In this document: one piece after another, positions 34,366 through 44,565 of the stretch
Numbering within the stretch: position 1 is the first letter of the stretch
How the letters are laid out: every line of letters begins with the position of its first letter
Source of the DNA: Eumeta japonica
Lineage: Eukaryota; Arthropoda; Insecta; Lepidoptera; Psychidae
DNA: 64,000 bases
Assembly: GCA_005406025.1 (NCBI GenBank)
Contig: BGZK01001268.1
Coordinates: 115,475-179,474, forward strand
Reading direction: 5' to 3'
Notes under the pieces: generated by a model
The model's input: only the letters and a program-made list of their open reading frames with translations
The model's database searches: none
What the model was told of the DNA's origin: nothing
Made by a program: the position numbers and the translations under genes

Positions 34366-35297
34366 ATCCGTTTACACTACTTAAATTATCACTTATTAAC
34401 AATACCCTCATAAATATAAAGATCCGAATTAACATAATTCCACCAAATATATTAAATAAAAAAAATATGTTTATATTTTGGAATTCTTTAAAGTACAATA
34501 TAACAATTTAAATAAATTGATCAAACGCAATTGATTTTTAAAATAGTTTTTCATGCTCACATTAAGATTCAAGTATAGCGTGTATTAATATTTTATTTTA
34601 AGTGAAAAAATAGTATGAAGAAGTTACAACGTAATATAATCAATTGCTTATATTTAAAGAAATAAAGTACATTAATCGAAGGAAACGACCTCGACGTCCT
34701 ACTCCAGATAGGTGCATTAATTTAAAATTGACGAAATATTGAATAGCGATCCGTTTTAATAAAATATAGTGTCTATATCTCATTTTAACATAAATAATAC
34801 CATTTGATAACATTTGATAGAAAGAGCGACAAATATCAAACACTCCTGAATTGGAAGCATACACGACACAGCGTGATATCTGTTTTTTTTTTCTAATTTT
34901 ATTCTCATATAGAAGATTTTATTATGATTAATTTTTTTTACCCGACTGACAAACATAGATATTGTTTTTCGACCTTGTATTTTTGATTGTAATTTTCTTT
35001 ATTTCCACGCATTTTCGAAACGGTTGGATGGATTTCGACAATTAAGGTATCGTTAGATTTGACTGACTCAAAAACCCAAGTGCCTTTAGATAGGTATTAA
35101 AAAAAAACAAAATGGCGGATTTTTGGCGCCTAATTGCAAGTAGTTTAAATTTTTTTTTAGCCAAACCTAACGAGTAGGATATTAATGTAAAGGGAATCAA
35201 AAGGAGATTGCAAAAATATATACATGTCGTTTATTTATATTTAATCGGGAATAATTACAACCATTTTAATTCAGTCGTTCAAACAAATTTGTAATCA
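34366..35297. other. Unassigned DNA, repeat-like at 34935-35110
   Basis: tttttttacccgactgacaa at 34935 and a similar aaaaacccgactgcaaaaa at 35722 bracket the Helitron remnant in the same orientation. atggcggatttttggcgcc lies at about 35111. These look like parts of old transposons; class unknown. Confidence 0.3.
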
Positions 35298-35564
35298 ATG
35301 CATTCAAATAGTTGTATTTTGGCTTTAAATCGGCCAAGTATGTATTTGATATTGTATTGCACAGTGCATAAATTGCAGGGCACAACTTTAGACCGGGCGG
35401 TTGTTGATTTAAATAGTAATCTTTTCGCGAAAGGTCAGGCGCACGCGGCTTTGAGCCGAGTCAGATCACTCTCAGGTCTAGCGAATAGTTCTCTAGATCC
35501 TAGAAAGTTATTGCTTCAACCACACGACCAAAATTCTCTAGAGGAAATGAAACGCTTACGTTAA
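35298..35564 (+). pseudogene. Helitron Rep/helicase, C-terminal remnant
   Basis: An 88-codon frame ending in TAA carries CTVHKLQGTTLDRAVVDL then FAKGQAHAALSRVRSLSGL. These are the last helicase motifs of PIF1-like helicases as found at the C-terminus of Helitron Rep/Hel proteins (usual forms T-V-H-K-S-Q-G and A-L-S-R-V). About 20 amino acids before the first motif are not recognisable, and the rest of the helicase and the HUH Rep domain are absent. Full Rep/Hel proteins exceed a thousand residues, so this is a 3' fragment. The genuine stop followed by a Helitron-like 3' end makes a truncated copy likely. Confidence 0.75.
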
Positions 35565-35668
35565 TTATAATTTTGATTTGTGTTTTATTTGACACGCTAT
35601 CAATAGTACTTATCAATCACCTGTACATTTTTCCTGATTTAATAAAAGTACACGCTTTCGTTCATAGG

Positions 35669-35699
35669 AATGTGCCGGACGGAACATTAAAAAGTCTAA
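35669..35699 (+). repeat. Candidate Helitron 3' terminus
   Basis: aatgtgcc-ggac-ggaacatt forms an 8-bp stem with one mismatch and a 4-base loop. Seven bases later comes ctaa (35696-35699), matching the Helitron CTRR end. It lies 105 bases after the helicase stop. The expected following T is not present, so the exact end is uncertain. Confidence 0.35.
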
Positions 35700-36104
35700 A
35701 ATAAAATAAGTAATTAAAAAAAAACCCGACTGCAAAAAATCAACTGATAAGCAACGCACTAAAAATTCCGAAACAAGATTGAGAAAACAAACTATTAAAC
35801 CTAATAAACTCTACTTTGGTTTAATAGACTGCGTTATGAGCTGAAAGCCTGAGTTAAATAATTTACGTTATATATATATGTATCTATATATACAAATTTT
35901 TAATGTATTTTCTTTTCGTATAGTCACTTTTAATGAATCTCGACGAAAAAAAAGATATCCCCGCTACCTTTAAGCGTGCGAGCACCCTTAAATAACCTGA
36001 CGAATTGTTTTTCTACAGTCAGAAATAGATTGAGTAAACTGAAGCGAATTTTCAGAGTAGGCAGGCGCGTGACGCGCGCTTCAGACGTCTACAGTAAAAT
36101 AGAC
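35700..36104. other. Unassigned DNA
   Basis: Nothing recognised apart from the acccgactgc block at 35726. Confidence 0.4.
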
Positions 36105-36240
36105 GTTGGGAAGACTCGCGCTTGCAACATGCAGCGTGCAACCCACTGCCGACCCTCGAGGCTGGCTCTCAGTACGAATCCTCGTCTAACGATGTGAATA
36201 TTCATTCGAGAGGATTAATATGCATCGAATACATACGCGA
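36105..36240 (+). repeat. Repeat W, copy 3
   Basis: cgcgcttgcaacatgcagcg, gcaacccactgccgaccctc and gaatattcattcgagaggat match copy 2 in inverted orientation. The frame 35976-36197 crosses its boundary and is not a gene. Confidence 0.6.
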
Positions 36241-38232
36241 GTGTTGAAGTTCTATTTATCTTAACCGCTAATTTATTAGAACCAAATTTCTACGCACATT
36301 TCGTTGCATTACAGCACATCCTCAGGAAAGGTCCACATCCGCCGGTGTGCTAAGAGCATTGAAATCATGAACAGACGCGAATTTAACTACCACATTAACG
36401 TGGTGGTATCGCGGGCGCTAGGAAATTATGGTGAAACATCCCTTCGGGGTGTGCCTCTCTGTGCGTGTGTCACAGCGAAGGGCGTTAAGGGCGCCTTTAT
36501 CGAGCGGGAATCTTTGCAAATAACGATGATCGTGCTGTGGCTTGAAAAGGAACGTGCCGGGCGAATTCTCATGTGTCATTCAGTGAAAATTCATTTCGTA
36601 TAAAAGCTTTATAGAAAATGGGCAATTCGAAAATTCGCGACCCTATTGTGAAATATTAAATCTCTGGAATACAACCATAGAGATTGGAAAAAAAAATTAC
36701 ATTTTGTACATTAAAATACATATACAAAATCAGCATTTAACCGTTTATCATGCCTCTCCTAACTTCGCACACTTAGTACAGGCAGCGCTAGTGCAGAGTC
36801 ACGTATTATAGTGATCAGAGGTGTCTCAAAGTGTTATCATACTGTGTTGTGTTTTTAGTAATTACAAGTATTGAACGAATGACAGTCCCAAAATTTAACA
36901 GAATATACTATACTAGATGTATCCTGTGCAAACATTTCGCACAAATTAGGTATATCTAGTAATTATCAGTTTAGAAAATTATTGTAAATATTAATTTTAT
37001 TTACTTTTTATTACAAAACTTCTTTATAAAAAATATTTTAAGTATAAATATATATTAAGTATATATAGTTATCTGATAGAATTTGACTCACTTCGACGTC
37101 TTTCTGCTTGATTTTCCAGGGTTCGTCGCCGAGGTATTTTATTTTATTGTTTTTGTAGTTATTATGTAAATAAATCATTCAATTCAATTTAATGAATCTA
37201 AATTTATTAGAGGTATTCAATTCGTTTTCAATTTTGCACACTGTTTATAACGTTCTTTTTTTTATTGTATCACATTATGAAGCTCACATGACTGATCGAA
37301 GAAATATTTGAACAAAAAATTTACCGACCGTTAATCATGTTGACGTTGTTTCAAAATTAAAGTCGTCAGATGGCAGAATATGTATAATTTTAATAATTAA
37401 TTACTCGACAAAAACAAAAGTAATAATAATTTTTTTCTTAGTTGTTGATGCCGATAGACCAAGCAATTATATTGTCTATGAAATGATATAAAATTTATGG
37501 GCAGTAATCGTGACGTTTTTTCTAAAGTGGGAGGCAAACATCTTATTCTTAGCGTATTAATATATATGTAAGCTTTGAACGCTACCTAAGAGAATGACGT
37601 TGTACACGAAGAATGACATTGACAGACGGGATTCATGAGAGAGAGAATTATAAAACTGTTCGTGAAATTATTTAACTTTTATTAACTTAATTAGTCTTTG
37701 AGATATTTGTTAAAGTAAACTTACTAAAATAACTAGTATAATTAACTAAAGTAATACATCGTCGATCTACTAAAATATTGGAAGTAAAAACCTTAATTGT
37801 CGATTTTTCTATTTTAGGTTAGTAGTTATAACCTGATCGGTTATACAATATGTGAATATTTATGTTCAATTAATTTACGTGCTATAATTTGTTTATTTAA
37901 AATAAACTTTTCTATTTTAGATAAATCAATTGGTGTTTTTTTACTCCATTACCAACTGACATATTACATATATGATTACACAAATATTATATTACAGAAT
38001 ATATTACACAAATATCTTATTGTCGGTTGCGTTTAGGTAATTAAAGTTATTTTCAGAACGACAATGGCTACGTGCGACTACAAACTCGCATCTAGGGCTC
38101 CGTGCTCCCTGTACAATATATTTGTGAAGTGTTTTTACCAAAATATGTCTTTTTATTCAGTACGATATTCTTAGCGCGAGCGCGGCCTGAAAGGCTTTTA
38201 TTCTTTATTGTTTTCTTCTGGACTTTGAATTG
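36241..38232. other. Unassigned DNA
   Basis: A 99-codon frame at 36304-36603 (+) covers a GC-richer stretch with cttcggggtgtgcctctctg, but shows no domain. The rest is AT-rich. Confidence 0.4.
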
Positions 38233-38311
38233 TATAAGGTCGAGGAAAAGTTTTTCGTATTTTATATACAAATTCAAAATAATTTTTGGTCGTATTATAT
38301 TTACATTTAAT

Positions 38312-38315
<4 letters not shown>

Positions 38316-38379
<64 letters not shown>
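38316..38379. repeat. (TA)32 microsatellite inside the mariner
   Basis: 64 uninterrupted bases of TA, the longest pure run in the window. It probably grew from a short TA stretch in the mariner 3' untranslated part. Confidence 0.95.
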
Positions 38380-38380
<1 letters not shown>

Positions 38381-38382
<2 letters not shown>

Positions 38383-39299
38383 TCCTTTTCTTCAACAACT
38401 AATTGCAATTTTGTAGATAATGTTATAATCGTATTGGTGTAGAAATTTTGACAGTCTTCTCTTGAAGTTAATCTAACACCACCTAAAGAATTCTCAAGAG
38501 ATCGAAACAGGTGAAAATTTAGGGTTGCAAAGAAGTTTATGGTGGATGCATTGATACTTCCCAACCAAAGTTTCTTGCTGAAGGGCTGAATATGTGTGTG
38601 GTCTGGCGTTATCAGGGCAAAAAACCATACCTTTTTTTGGTGATCTATTCCGGCCGTTTTTTTTCTACTTGCTTGAATCTCATCAGCTGTTGGCAGTAGA
38701 GGTCCGAGGTTTTCCCGGCGGTGAAAGCTCATACTGAATAATGCCCTTTTAATCCCACCACACACATTGCATTAACTTATTGCCAGTTAATTCGGGTTTG
38801 GAGCTTGCTTGCCTTTTGACCATGATCTTTTTTGCACGTTCTTGTTTCAGAAAATCCATTTTTCTCACCAGTAATCAATCTTTTCATAAACGGTTCGGTT
38901 TCATTACGTTTCAATCGAGACAAGCAAATGAGTACACGATTCGTTACATTTCTTTCAGTAAGCTCGTATGGGATCCAAGTATTAAGCTTATTTGTAAATC
39001 CAGACTTTTTCAAATGGATCGAAACTGTTTTGTGATTAATCCTCTGGTCTTCAGCTATGTCGTAAGAACTAATATGCCGATCTTGCTCTATTTTTTTCAA
39101 AATGGCATCGACTTTATCCATAACAGGTCGACCAGAACGAGGTTGATTTTTGACATCAAAATTACCGGACCGAAAACGCTTGAACCACTTCTGTGCTACT
39201 CTTATCAACACTGCATTAGGTCTATAAACGTTTTTATAGGCTTGTGTCGCATTTTTCGTTTTCCCATTAAAAATGAATTTTTATGTTTAATTCACTCAT
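38381..39299 (-). pseudogene. Mariner transposase, inactive
   Basis: Homology starts near the likely ATG at 39299-39297. The first readable piece (39211-38777) has the mariner DNA-binding region: KWFKRFRSGNFDVKNQPRSG, then RPVMDKVDAI and HISSYDIAED, followed by NRVLICLSRLKRNETEPF. A one-base loss near 38864 destroys the G-D-E-K-W site of the first catalytic aspartate. The second aspartate region (PDNARPHT, about 38592-38618) is in another frame. The third, Y-S-P-D-L-A-P-S-D, is deleted, while HLFRSLENSLGGVRLTSRED downstream is kept (piece 38765-38381). With two of three catalytic residues lost and several frameshifts it cannot work. Confidence 0.9.
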
Positions 39300-39488
39300 T
39301 TTGATGGACAGGAAAGCAATAGAAAAATGGCGGAACACCATTTTTACTTTCTATTTTTCTTTTTCTGTTTCTTAAATGACATATATTTAGTGGTATCAAA
39401 ATTAGTCAGATATAAATAGCACAACCAAAAAGATTTTACTGCAACTTTTTGCTTATAAAATAAGAAAAAACTATTCCCCGACCTAATA

Positions 39489-40795
39489 TTATAAAAACGC
39501 GTTTTCGTATGTGTATTACTCTTAATTCCTTACTGTTTGCTCCACTTTTATTATTTTTTAGATTATTCACTACGAAATCTGTTTTTTTTTTTTAATATTC
39601 TAACTAGATGCCTATTGTGGTTCAAGAAATACAGCCCAGTCAGACTGACGAACAGATAGACGGATGGACGACGTAGTAGAATGATAGTAGAGCCCCGTTG
39701 GCATCCTTGGCTATGGAATATTAATAAGCAGTAGAGTATTTCACAGTAATTGAATAACGCTAATTTGCCGCTATACGTTAGACTTTAGAGGATAGTAGTA
39801 TTACAATACTCCATCAGATGGCGACTGACTAAAAACACTGAAATTTTTAATAAAAAAAAATCTAGTTGCGATGACAGCTGACCAATAAGTGATAAAGGAA
39901 CATTGATTTCGATGTTTTTCTTTTATTTAATAAATGTTAGTATATAAAATATCAATTCTCAAATGATAAACATTATACTCGTAGCATATTAATTTTTTTT
40001 ATGCTTTAAATGTAATTCGTCATGAACACCATGTAGTTAGTACGTATATACAACGCCGTAAACAAATAGCGACATTTTTGCTACAAATTGAATCGTATAA
40101 TTTTTTCTAAGTGGTAGGGAAAGTTAGTCATTTAAAATTTCTGAAATATTAAACAGAGTACTTCAGTGCTTTTTAGTCGGGAGAGCTAAATTATTTATCA
40201 AAATTTATGGCGTCTGCATTGGACGGCAGATGGTAGGTATTACTTTAATTTTATTACACGAGTACAAACAAAAAAAAAAAATATTAATGTTTTCTGGGTT
40301 AATGTTCGTTTCATTTTTCCACCACAATTTTTAAATGCTTGATACCATTTAAGACTATGCGATATCGTCGGAATCCTTACGCCATCCTTCATATGTTATA
40401 AAATGTCAATTAGTAACGTAATAATGGCGAAAAAACTTCCTAGTAATAGCAAGAATAGTATATTTAGTGTAAATAATAAAAAAAAATGTATATAATCAAA
40501 AAAAAGATTGTGTGGTTTTATGAAAACACAGTAAAAGTGAAACTTATTTTCATATCGTAGACATTGAACTAATAATTTTTGGAATAATATTCCATTAAAG
40601 GGTTGAAATCGCATCATCAATTTTAATTTTATTTTTGGAAAATTGGAATGATAATAGGAAATGATAAAAGTAGATTAGTTTTCCAAGTAAGATTTTTATT
40701 CAACTCTGGTACTATACATGTTGGTACTATTACACTATACTGAACACAATACTCGCTTTCTTTTAACGTAGTATAGGTAATTCCACCCATCTAAA
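39489..40795. other. Unassigned DNA with a repeat tail near 39.6-39.7 kb
   Basis: 39600-39715 contains cagtcagactgacgaacag, atagacggatggacgac and agagccccgttggcatcc, a string found at the 3' side of lepidopteran repeats with 'gacggac...ggttccg' ends. The rest is AT-rich with nothing assigned. Confidence 0.35.
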
Positions 40796-40839
40796 CAAAT
40801 TGAATAATCTATAGTCTATACTCTAAACGGTCAGCTGAT

Positions 40840-40970
40840 ACGAACTATAGGCGCCGCCATATTGGCCTCGACTGCTCTGACGAGCAGTGGAAGGGAGTGC
40901 CTTTCACTTTACCCCTACTTTGCGGCCGACTGTAATGCGACATGCAAACGCAGACGAAAAAGTTTGAGAC
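40840..40970. repeat. GC-richer patch resembling part of element Z
   Basis: cagtggaagggagtgccttt followed by cacttt resembles the Z module gagtggaagggacgcgtgcc / tttcacttt. Only about 25 bp agree, so this may be coincidence. Confidence 0.25.
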
Positions 40971-42028
40971 GATGTAATAAAAGTTTCACTTTAAAAATAT
41001 AAAACAAATTGGAAAACCTAAAAGAGCACGCCTCGTAATGCTCATTTGTTATTTGATACGAAATAACTTCTATTGTTCGTTTATAGAGTGAAAAAAACCA
41101 AAAAATATATGTGCGACTGATAAGAAAACAACTTACAGCGACATCTGCAAGCGCCGAATGGTATTATAATATTTTTACCTATTTTATGAGTTTAATAGCA
41201 CAACCACTCTCATCTGATAAATAATATTTAATATTAACAATTAAACGACACCGAATTAGTCAGCCATTTACAATAAAAAATTAATTGTTGTATTTTATCC
41301 CCCAAATGTGACCCTCACGTTAAAAAATTATTTATTATAGTCTAAGTAAATAAAACTTTAAATAGGCACGAATTTGAGATAAATATTCGAATTTTTTTGG
41401 GTGATCTAAAAACGTACTGTGAATTTTTTTTGGAAAATCACCTCAAAAAGCAATTAAAAATAATAACTTTTTTCAATTTCTAGGAAAACGATAATGATTG
41501 GAAACAAATTCAGATAAAACTTGTAGAGCATCAAATATTTTAAAAAATGATCTCTACTTTTTCGCTATTATCAAAATTAATCGAGATAGCTAGAAACTAG
41601 GAGATGACAGTAACAACTTCAAAAAATTTAAAGTTTCTAAAAAATTGATATATTTAAGACATGTTTTTTAATTTACTCAAGAAAATTATAAATTTCGACT
41701 TCAGAGATTTTTTAAAATTATTTCTAACAGAGTTATACCAATTAAAAATTTTCATTCAAAAAAAATTTCAACTGCCATCCGAACGAGCGGTAAAGTGTAA
41801 ATTCGCAAAAAATTATGACGTATTTCAAGCGTTATTTTGTAACCCATGAGATAAAGATATTTTCAATTTGAATGTGAACTCGTCTCTGATTGGCTCCCAA
41901 GCGATTGAACGCCCTGATTTCTTATGAATATTTCTCTGTTTGATTTTAAAACATGAGTGCGCGCATCATTCTAGATTTTTCTCTGAGTTATATATTGATT
42001 ATAGGTATATAATGCGGTCGTACCTTAA
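40971..42028. other. Unassigned AT-rich DNA
   Basis: Nothing recognised; frames here are AT-driven (for example 41661-41849). Confidence 0.45.
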
Positions 42029-42653
42029 AAAAATTGGTTGCCTGTAAAGTCGGTATACGGGCGAAAGTTTTACGTGACAACGACTTTGAGTGGTAAAATC
42101 ATTTTAATGTGAATATTCATTCGTATAGTAGGAAGAAGGATGAAATAATAGTAACAATTTAAAACATTTATTTATACAAAGAATTATATTTAAAACATTA
42201 ATTTATACAAAGAATCTCGCACTGAATTTCATATTAACAAAATTTTATTTTTACCTTTACACATACATACGTATTTATATACAAATATAACTACTACACA
42301 TTATCACTACACAATCGTTTTACAATTAACTGGCAACGTGTAAACTTGTATGCAGGCGCCTAAGCGAAATAGAAGCGCAAGACATGAACCGGTGTGTATG
42401 CCTATCTCTCTCTCTCTCTCTCTCTGCTCTCTCTCTCTCTTAGGCGGGCTAACTGTGCTCGAGTGGAAGGGACGCGTGCCTTTCACTTTTTATGTCTGTC
42501 TCTCGCTCTTAGGCGGGCTAACCATGCCCGAGTGGAAGGGACGCGTGCCTCTCACTCGCTCTCATTGTGAGCGCATAACGTGAGCGGAGCGTAACGCAGT
42601 TTCTTGAAGTGTCACCCGGCAAACCAATTTATAAGACGTTGTCACGTCAAAAA
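42029..42653 (+). mobile_element. Element Z, copy 2
   Basis: The left 255 bp differ from copy 1 at one base (gaatgg to gagtgg). A middle part (42300-42400, with a long CT run at 42404-42440) is unique to this copy. The right module has two tandem units of about 68 bp beginning taggcgggctaac and then gtgagcgcataacgtgagcg, ending gacgttgtcacgtcaaaa. The right module is shared with copy 3. No coding frame. Confidence 0.85.
42404..42440. repeat. (CT)n microsatellite
   Basis: CT run with one interruption (tgctctct) inside element Z copy 2. Confidence 0.9.
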
Positions 42654-42849
42654 ACATGTACTTACATATGCGTCGTATATTTAATTTCAATATAGAAGTT
42701 TCTGTTAATTAAAAATAAAATTAAATATATTGGAAATGTTAAGAAATTAATGTCACAGTTACAACCAAATGAGTTTAGTAAACTTTTACCGATTTTTTTT
42801 TTTACTAAAATTACCGATTTAAAAAATAATTGATTTTGTCTGTAACATG

Positions 42850-43345
42850 ACTAGCTGTTGTCTGCGACTTCGTTCGCGTGATGGTTATGAAACGTAACAG
42901 CGTTTTGGAAATACACGAAGGCTGTCCTGCATTTCTTCGCTGTCTTTCATCACGCATAGAAAATTCTGTACGTCATGGCATGGGGGTCTTCTTCAAAGCT
43001 ACAATGTTTATACCGTGACTTCTTCCTTTTAATGAAATTATTGATTTAATAAAATAATCAATATAATTCATGAAAAGTTCTTTCTTTTCATGAATTATAT
43101 TGATTCTCGCTATACACTCGCACTGTTAAAAAACCAAAGATAGTGTCTTAAGTTTATTTGGTAGGTATTTCAAATTAAATACAGGGAAAACTTTGAACTT
43201 GCTGTCTCCTTTGTGCCCCAAGGTAGGTAATGTGGTATGATACAATTAAGTTAAGCAGTAGATGACTGCCAATAAAACAAAAAGTTTGTCCAAATCCGTT
43301 CATTATTTTTTAAATAATTTTTGAATATAGACAAACATACACTCA
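42850..43345 (+). repeat. Dispersed repeat, LINE/SINE 3'-like
   Basis: gactagctgttgtctgcgac then ttcgttcgcgtg is the diverged head of the family at 1.1 kb; near the end come caaatccgttcattat and gaatatagacaaacatac, typical of its 3' side. The perfect hairpin at 43056-43105 lies inside and may be a later insertion. Confidence 0.5.
43056..43105. repeat. Perfect hairpin, 22-bp stem, 6-base loop
   Basis: 43056-43077 and 43084-43105 are exact reverse complements around ttcttt. This is the longest uninterrupted hairpin stem noticed in the window. Perfect pairing and AT-rich arms argue for a recent foldback event rather than a conserved microRNA precursor. Confidence 0.85.
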
Positions 43346-44034
43346 AAAAAAAAAATTTAAAAGCAGCTATTTTAAAGTCTGTATTATGTATATAGTACAT
43401 ATCATATACTATTTTTAAAAAATGTGTAATGTGTAAGATTTGGCTTTCTCACAATTTTATTACAGGCATAAACAACCGGAACATTTTCAAAAAACTTTAT
43501 TTCAAAAGTATATACACGTACCTACCTACCAATCAATTATACAAATGTTACACAAAATAAGAGATTTTTTTATTCAATACGTATTCAAGAAATTTGACAT
43601 TAGACCGCACTACTGTATAATCAAATTATGGACTCGGCAGAACATCTGTGACAGGCGTGATTCTGGAACATGAACTCATTCGTCATTGTTGCGTTAACAT
43701 TAATTTGTCTCTGCTTTGTATGTCGAATTAATTTATCATTGCTATATACTACAAAGCCATGAAATATAATATACATGTTATTTTGTGATATCAATTAAAA
43801 CTCGTACATCTTTTGACACCGAAATATTCTTGGTACGCTTATTTTAATATTTACATACGCAGTAACGCTTAGTATTATTGAAGTAAATATAATGACGATT
43901 TTGAAGATTTTTATTATTTTATATCAAATTGTTTCTATTTGCCAAATCAATATGACAAAGCAAGTTCATCGCAAAACCAGTTTACATACATTTATGTACA
44001 TTGTATCTAAAATTTAGATGTAGAAACAGCGGTG
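43346..44034. other. Unassigned AT-rich DNA
   Basis: A 77-codon frame at 43440-43673 (+) has no recognisable domain. Nothing else seen. Confidence 0.45.
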
Positions 44035-44400
44035 TTAGATCGCGGTGTGGTTTGATGGAGAATTTAGTGACTAGAGTTAGAAAGAGGTATGTTCTGGCGG
44101 TTTGGCCATATGGAAAGGATGAATGAATTTAGACTGACAAAGCATATCTATAGAGAGAATGTGTGTGGTGGAATGGTTGGCAAAGGTCGCCCTATAAAAT
44201 CCTATGCAGACCATATTGGTGGTATATTAAAAAATAGACCAAATTTTAAGCACTCGAAACCGACGAGCTTGCATGAAAAGGTCGATGGATGTCGGTGAGG
44301 CGAGAGATATATGCAAAGATCGTGCCGTGTGGAAATTTATAGTCTCTGCCTACCCTTCCGGGAAATAGGAGTGAGTTTATATTATTACTATATTATGTTG
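44035..44400 (+). mobile_element. LINE 3'-end fragment, copy E (best preserved)
   Basis: The frame 44089-44298 reads FWRFGHMERMNEFRLTKHIY then RENVCGGMVGKGRP, the C-terminal signature of endonuclease-reverse transcriptase ORFs (W-F-G-H-x-x-R-M ... R-L-x-K-x-I-Y ... G-K-G-R-P). A one-base change of frame near 44260 is followed by gaggcgagagatatatgcaa and agatcgtgccgtgtgg, then ccgggaaataggagtgagtt and TA-rich sequence. The polymerase and endonuclease are missing. Serves as reference for copies A-D. Confidence 0.75.
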
Positions 44401-44404
44401 TGTG

Positions 44405-44565
44405 CATAAAATATGGCGAAGAGTAGGCGAGAGATGGTTCGAATCTCACGGCACGCGAATTGATTAATATTTTTAATTGATATCAAATCGATCCATTCCC
44501 AGCGCCTCGGAGAGCACGCCTTAAGTCGCCCGCCGCGGACATTGCCATTGCCTTTGGTAATTATT
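44405..44565 (+). repeat. SINE-like fragment beside the satellite
   Basis: gatggttcgaatctcacgg resembles a tRNA B-box and ggcgaagagtagg a partial A-box, but only 12 bases separate them. Downstream attcccagcgcctcggagag and cacgccttaagtcgcc recall the body of lepidopteran SINEs. The fragment ends in ggtaattattacttacc, which already contains the satellite word cttacc, so the array may have arisen from this tail. Confidence 0.4.

Larger units (their letters stand above)
38235..39486 (-). mobile_element. Mariner-family transposon (cecropia/mori-like), degraded
   Basis: The left end taaggtcgaggaaaag (from 38235) and the minus-strand right end ttaggtcggggaatag (from 39486) are diverged inverted repeats, each bordered by a TA (38233-38234 and 39487-39488), the mariner target. 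The element is 1,252 bp, close to the usual 1.2-1.3 kb. The transposase lies on the minus strand between them and is broken. A (TA)32 run has expanded between the coding end and the left terminus. Subfamily is assigned from the transposase text and from the end sequence; no search was done. Confidence 0.9.

Noticed and set aside
38307..38398. Tyrosine-isoleucine repeat peptides on both strands
   Set aside because: They are translations of the (TA)32 microsatellite.
38780..39304. 174-codon plus-strand open frame, the longest in the window
   Set aside because: It is antisense to the mariner transposase, whose minus-strand translation matches the family; the plus frame is a shadow.
42350..42583. 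77-codon frame rich in Ser-Leu and a duplicated LLGGLT phrase
   Set aside because: It is a translation of the CT run and the tandem module of element Z.
43056..43105. MicroRNA precursor
   Set aside because: The stem is perfect and only 22 bp, with a 6-base loop; no lower stem, no bulges and it lies in an old repeat.
44405..44460. tRNA gene (gatggttcgaatctcacgg)
   Set aside because: No cloverleaf can be drawn; A-box and B-box words are only 12 bases apart. A SINE-like remnant is the better reading.
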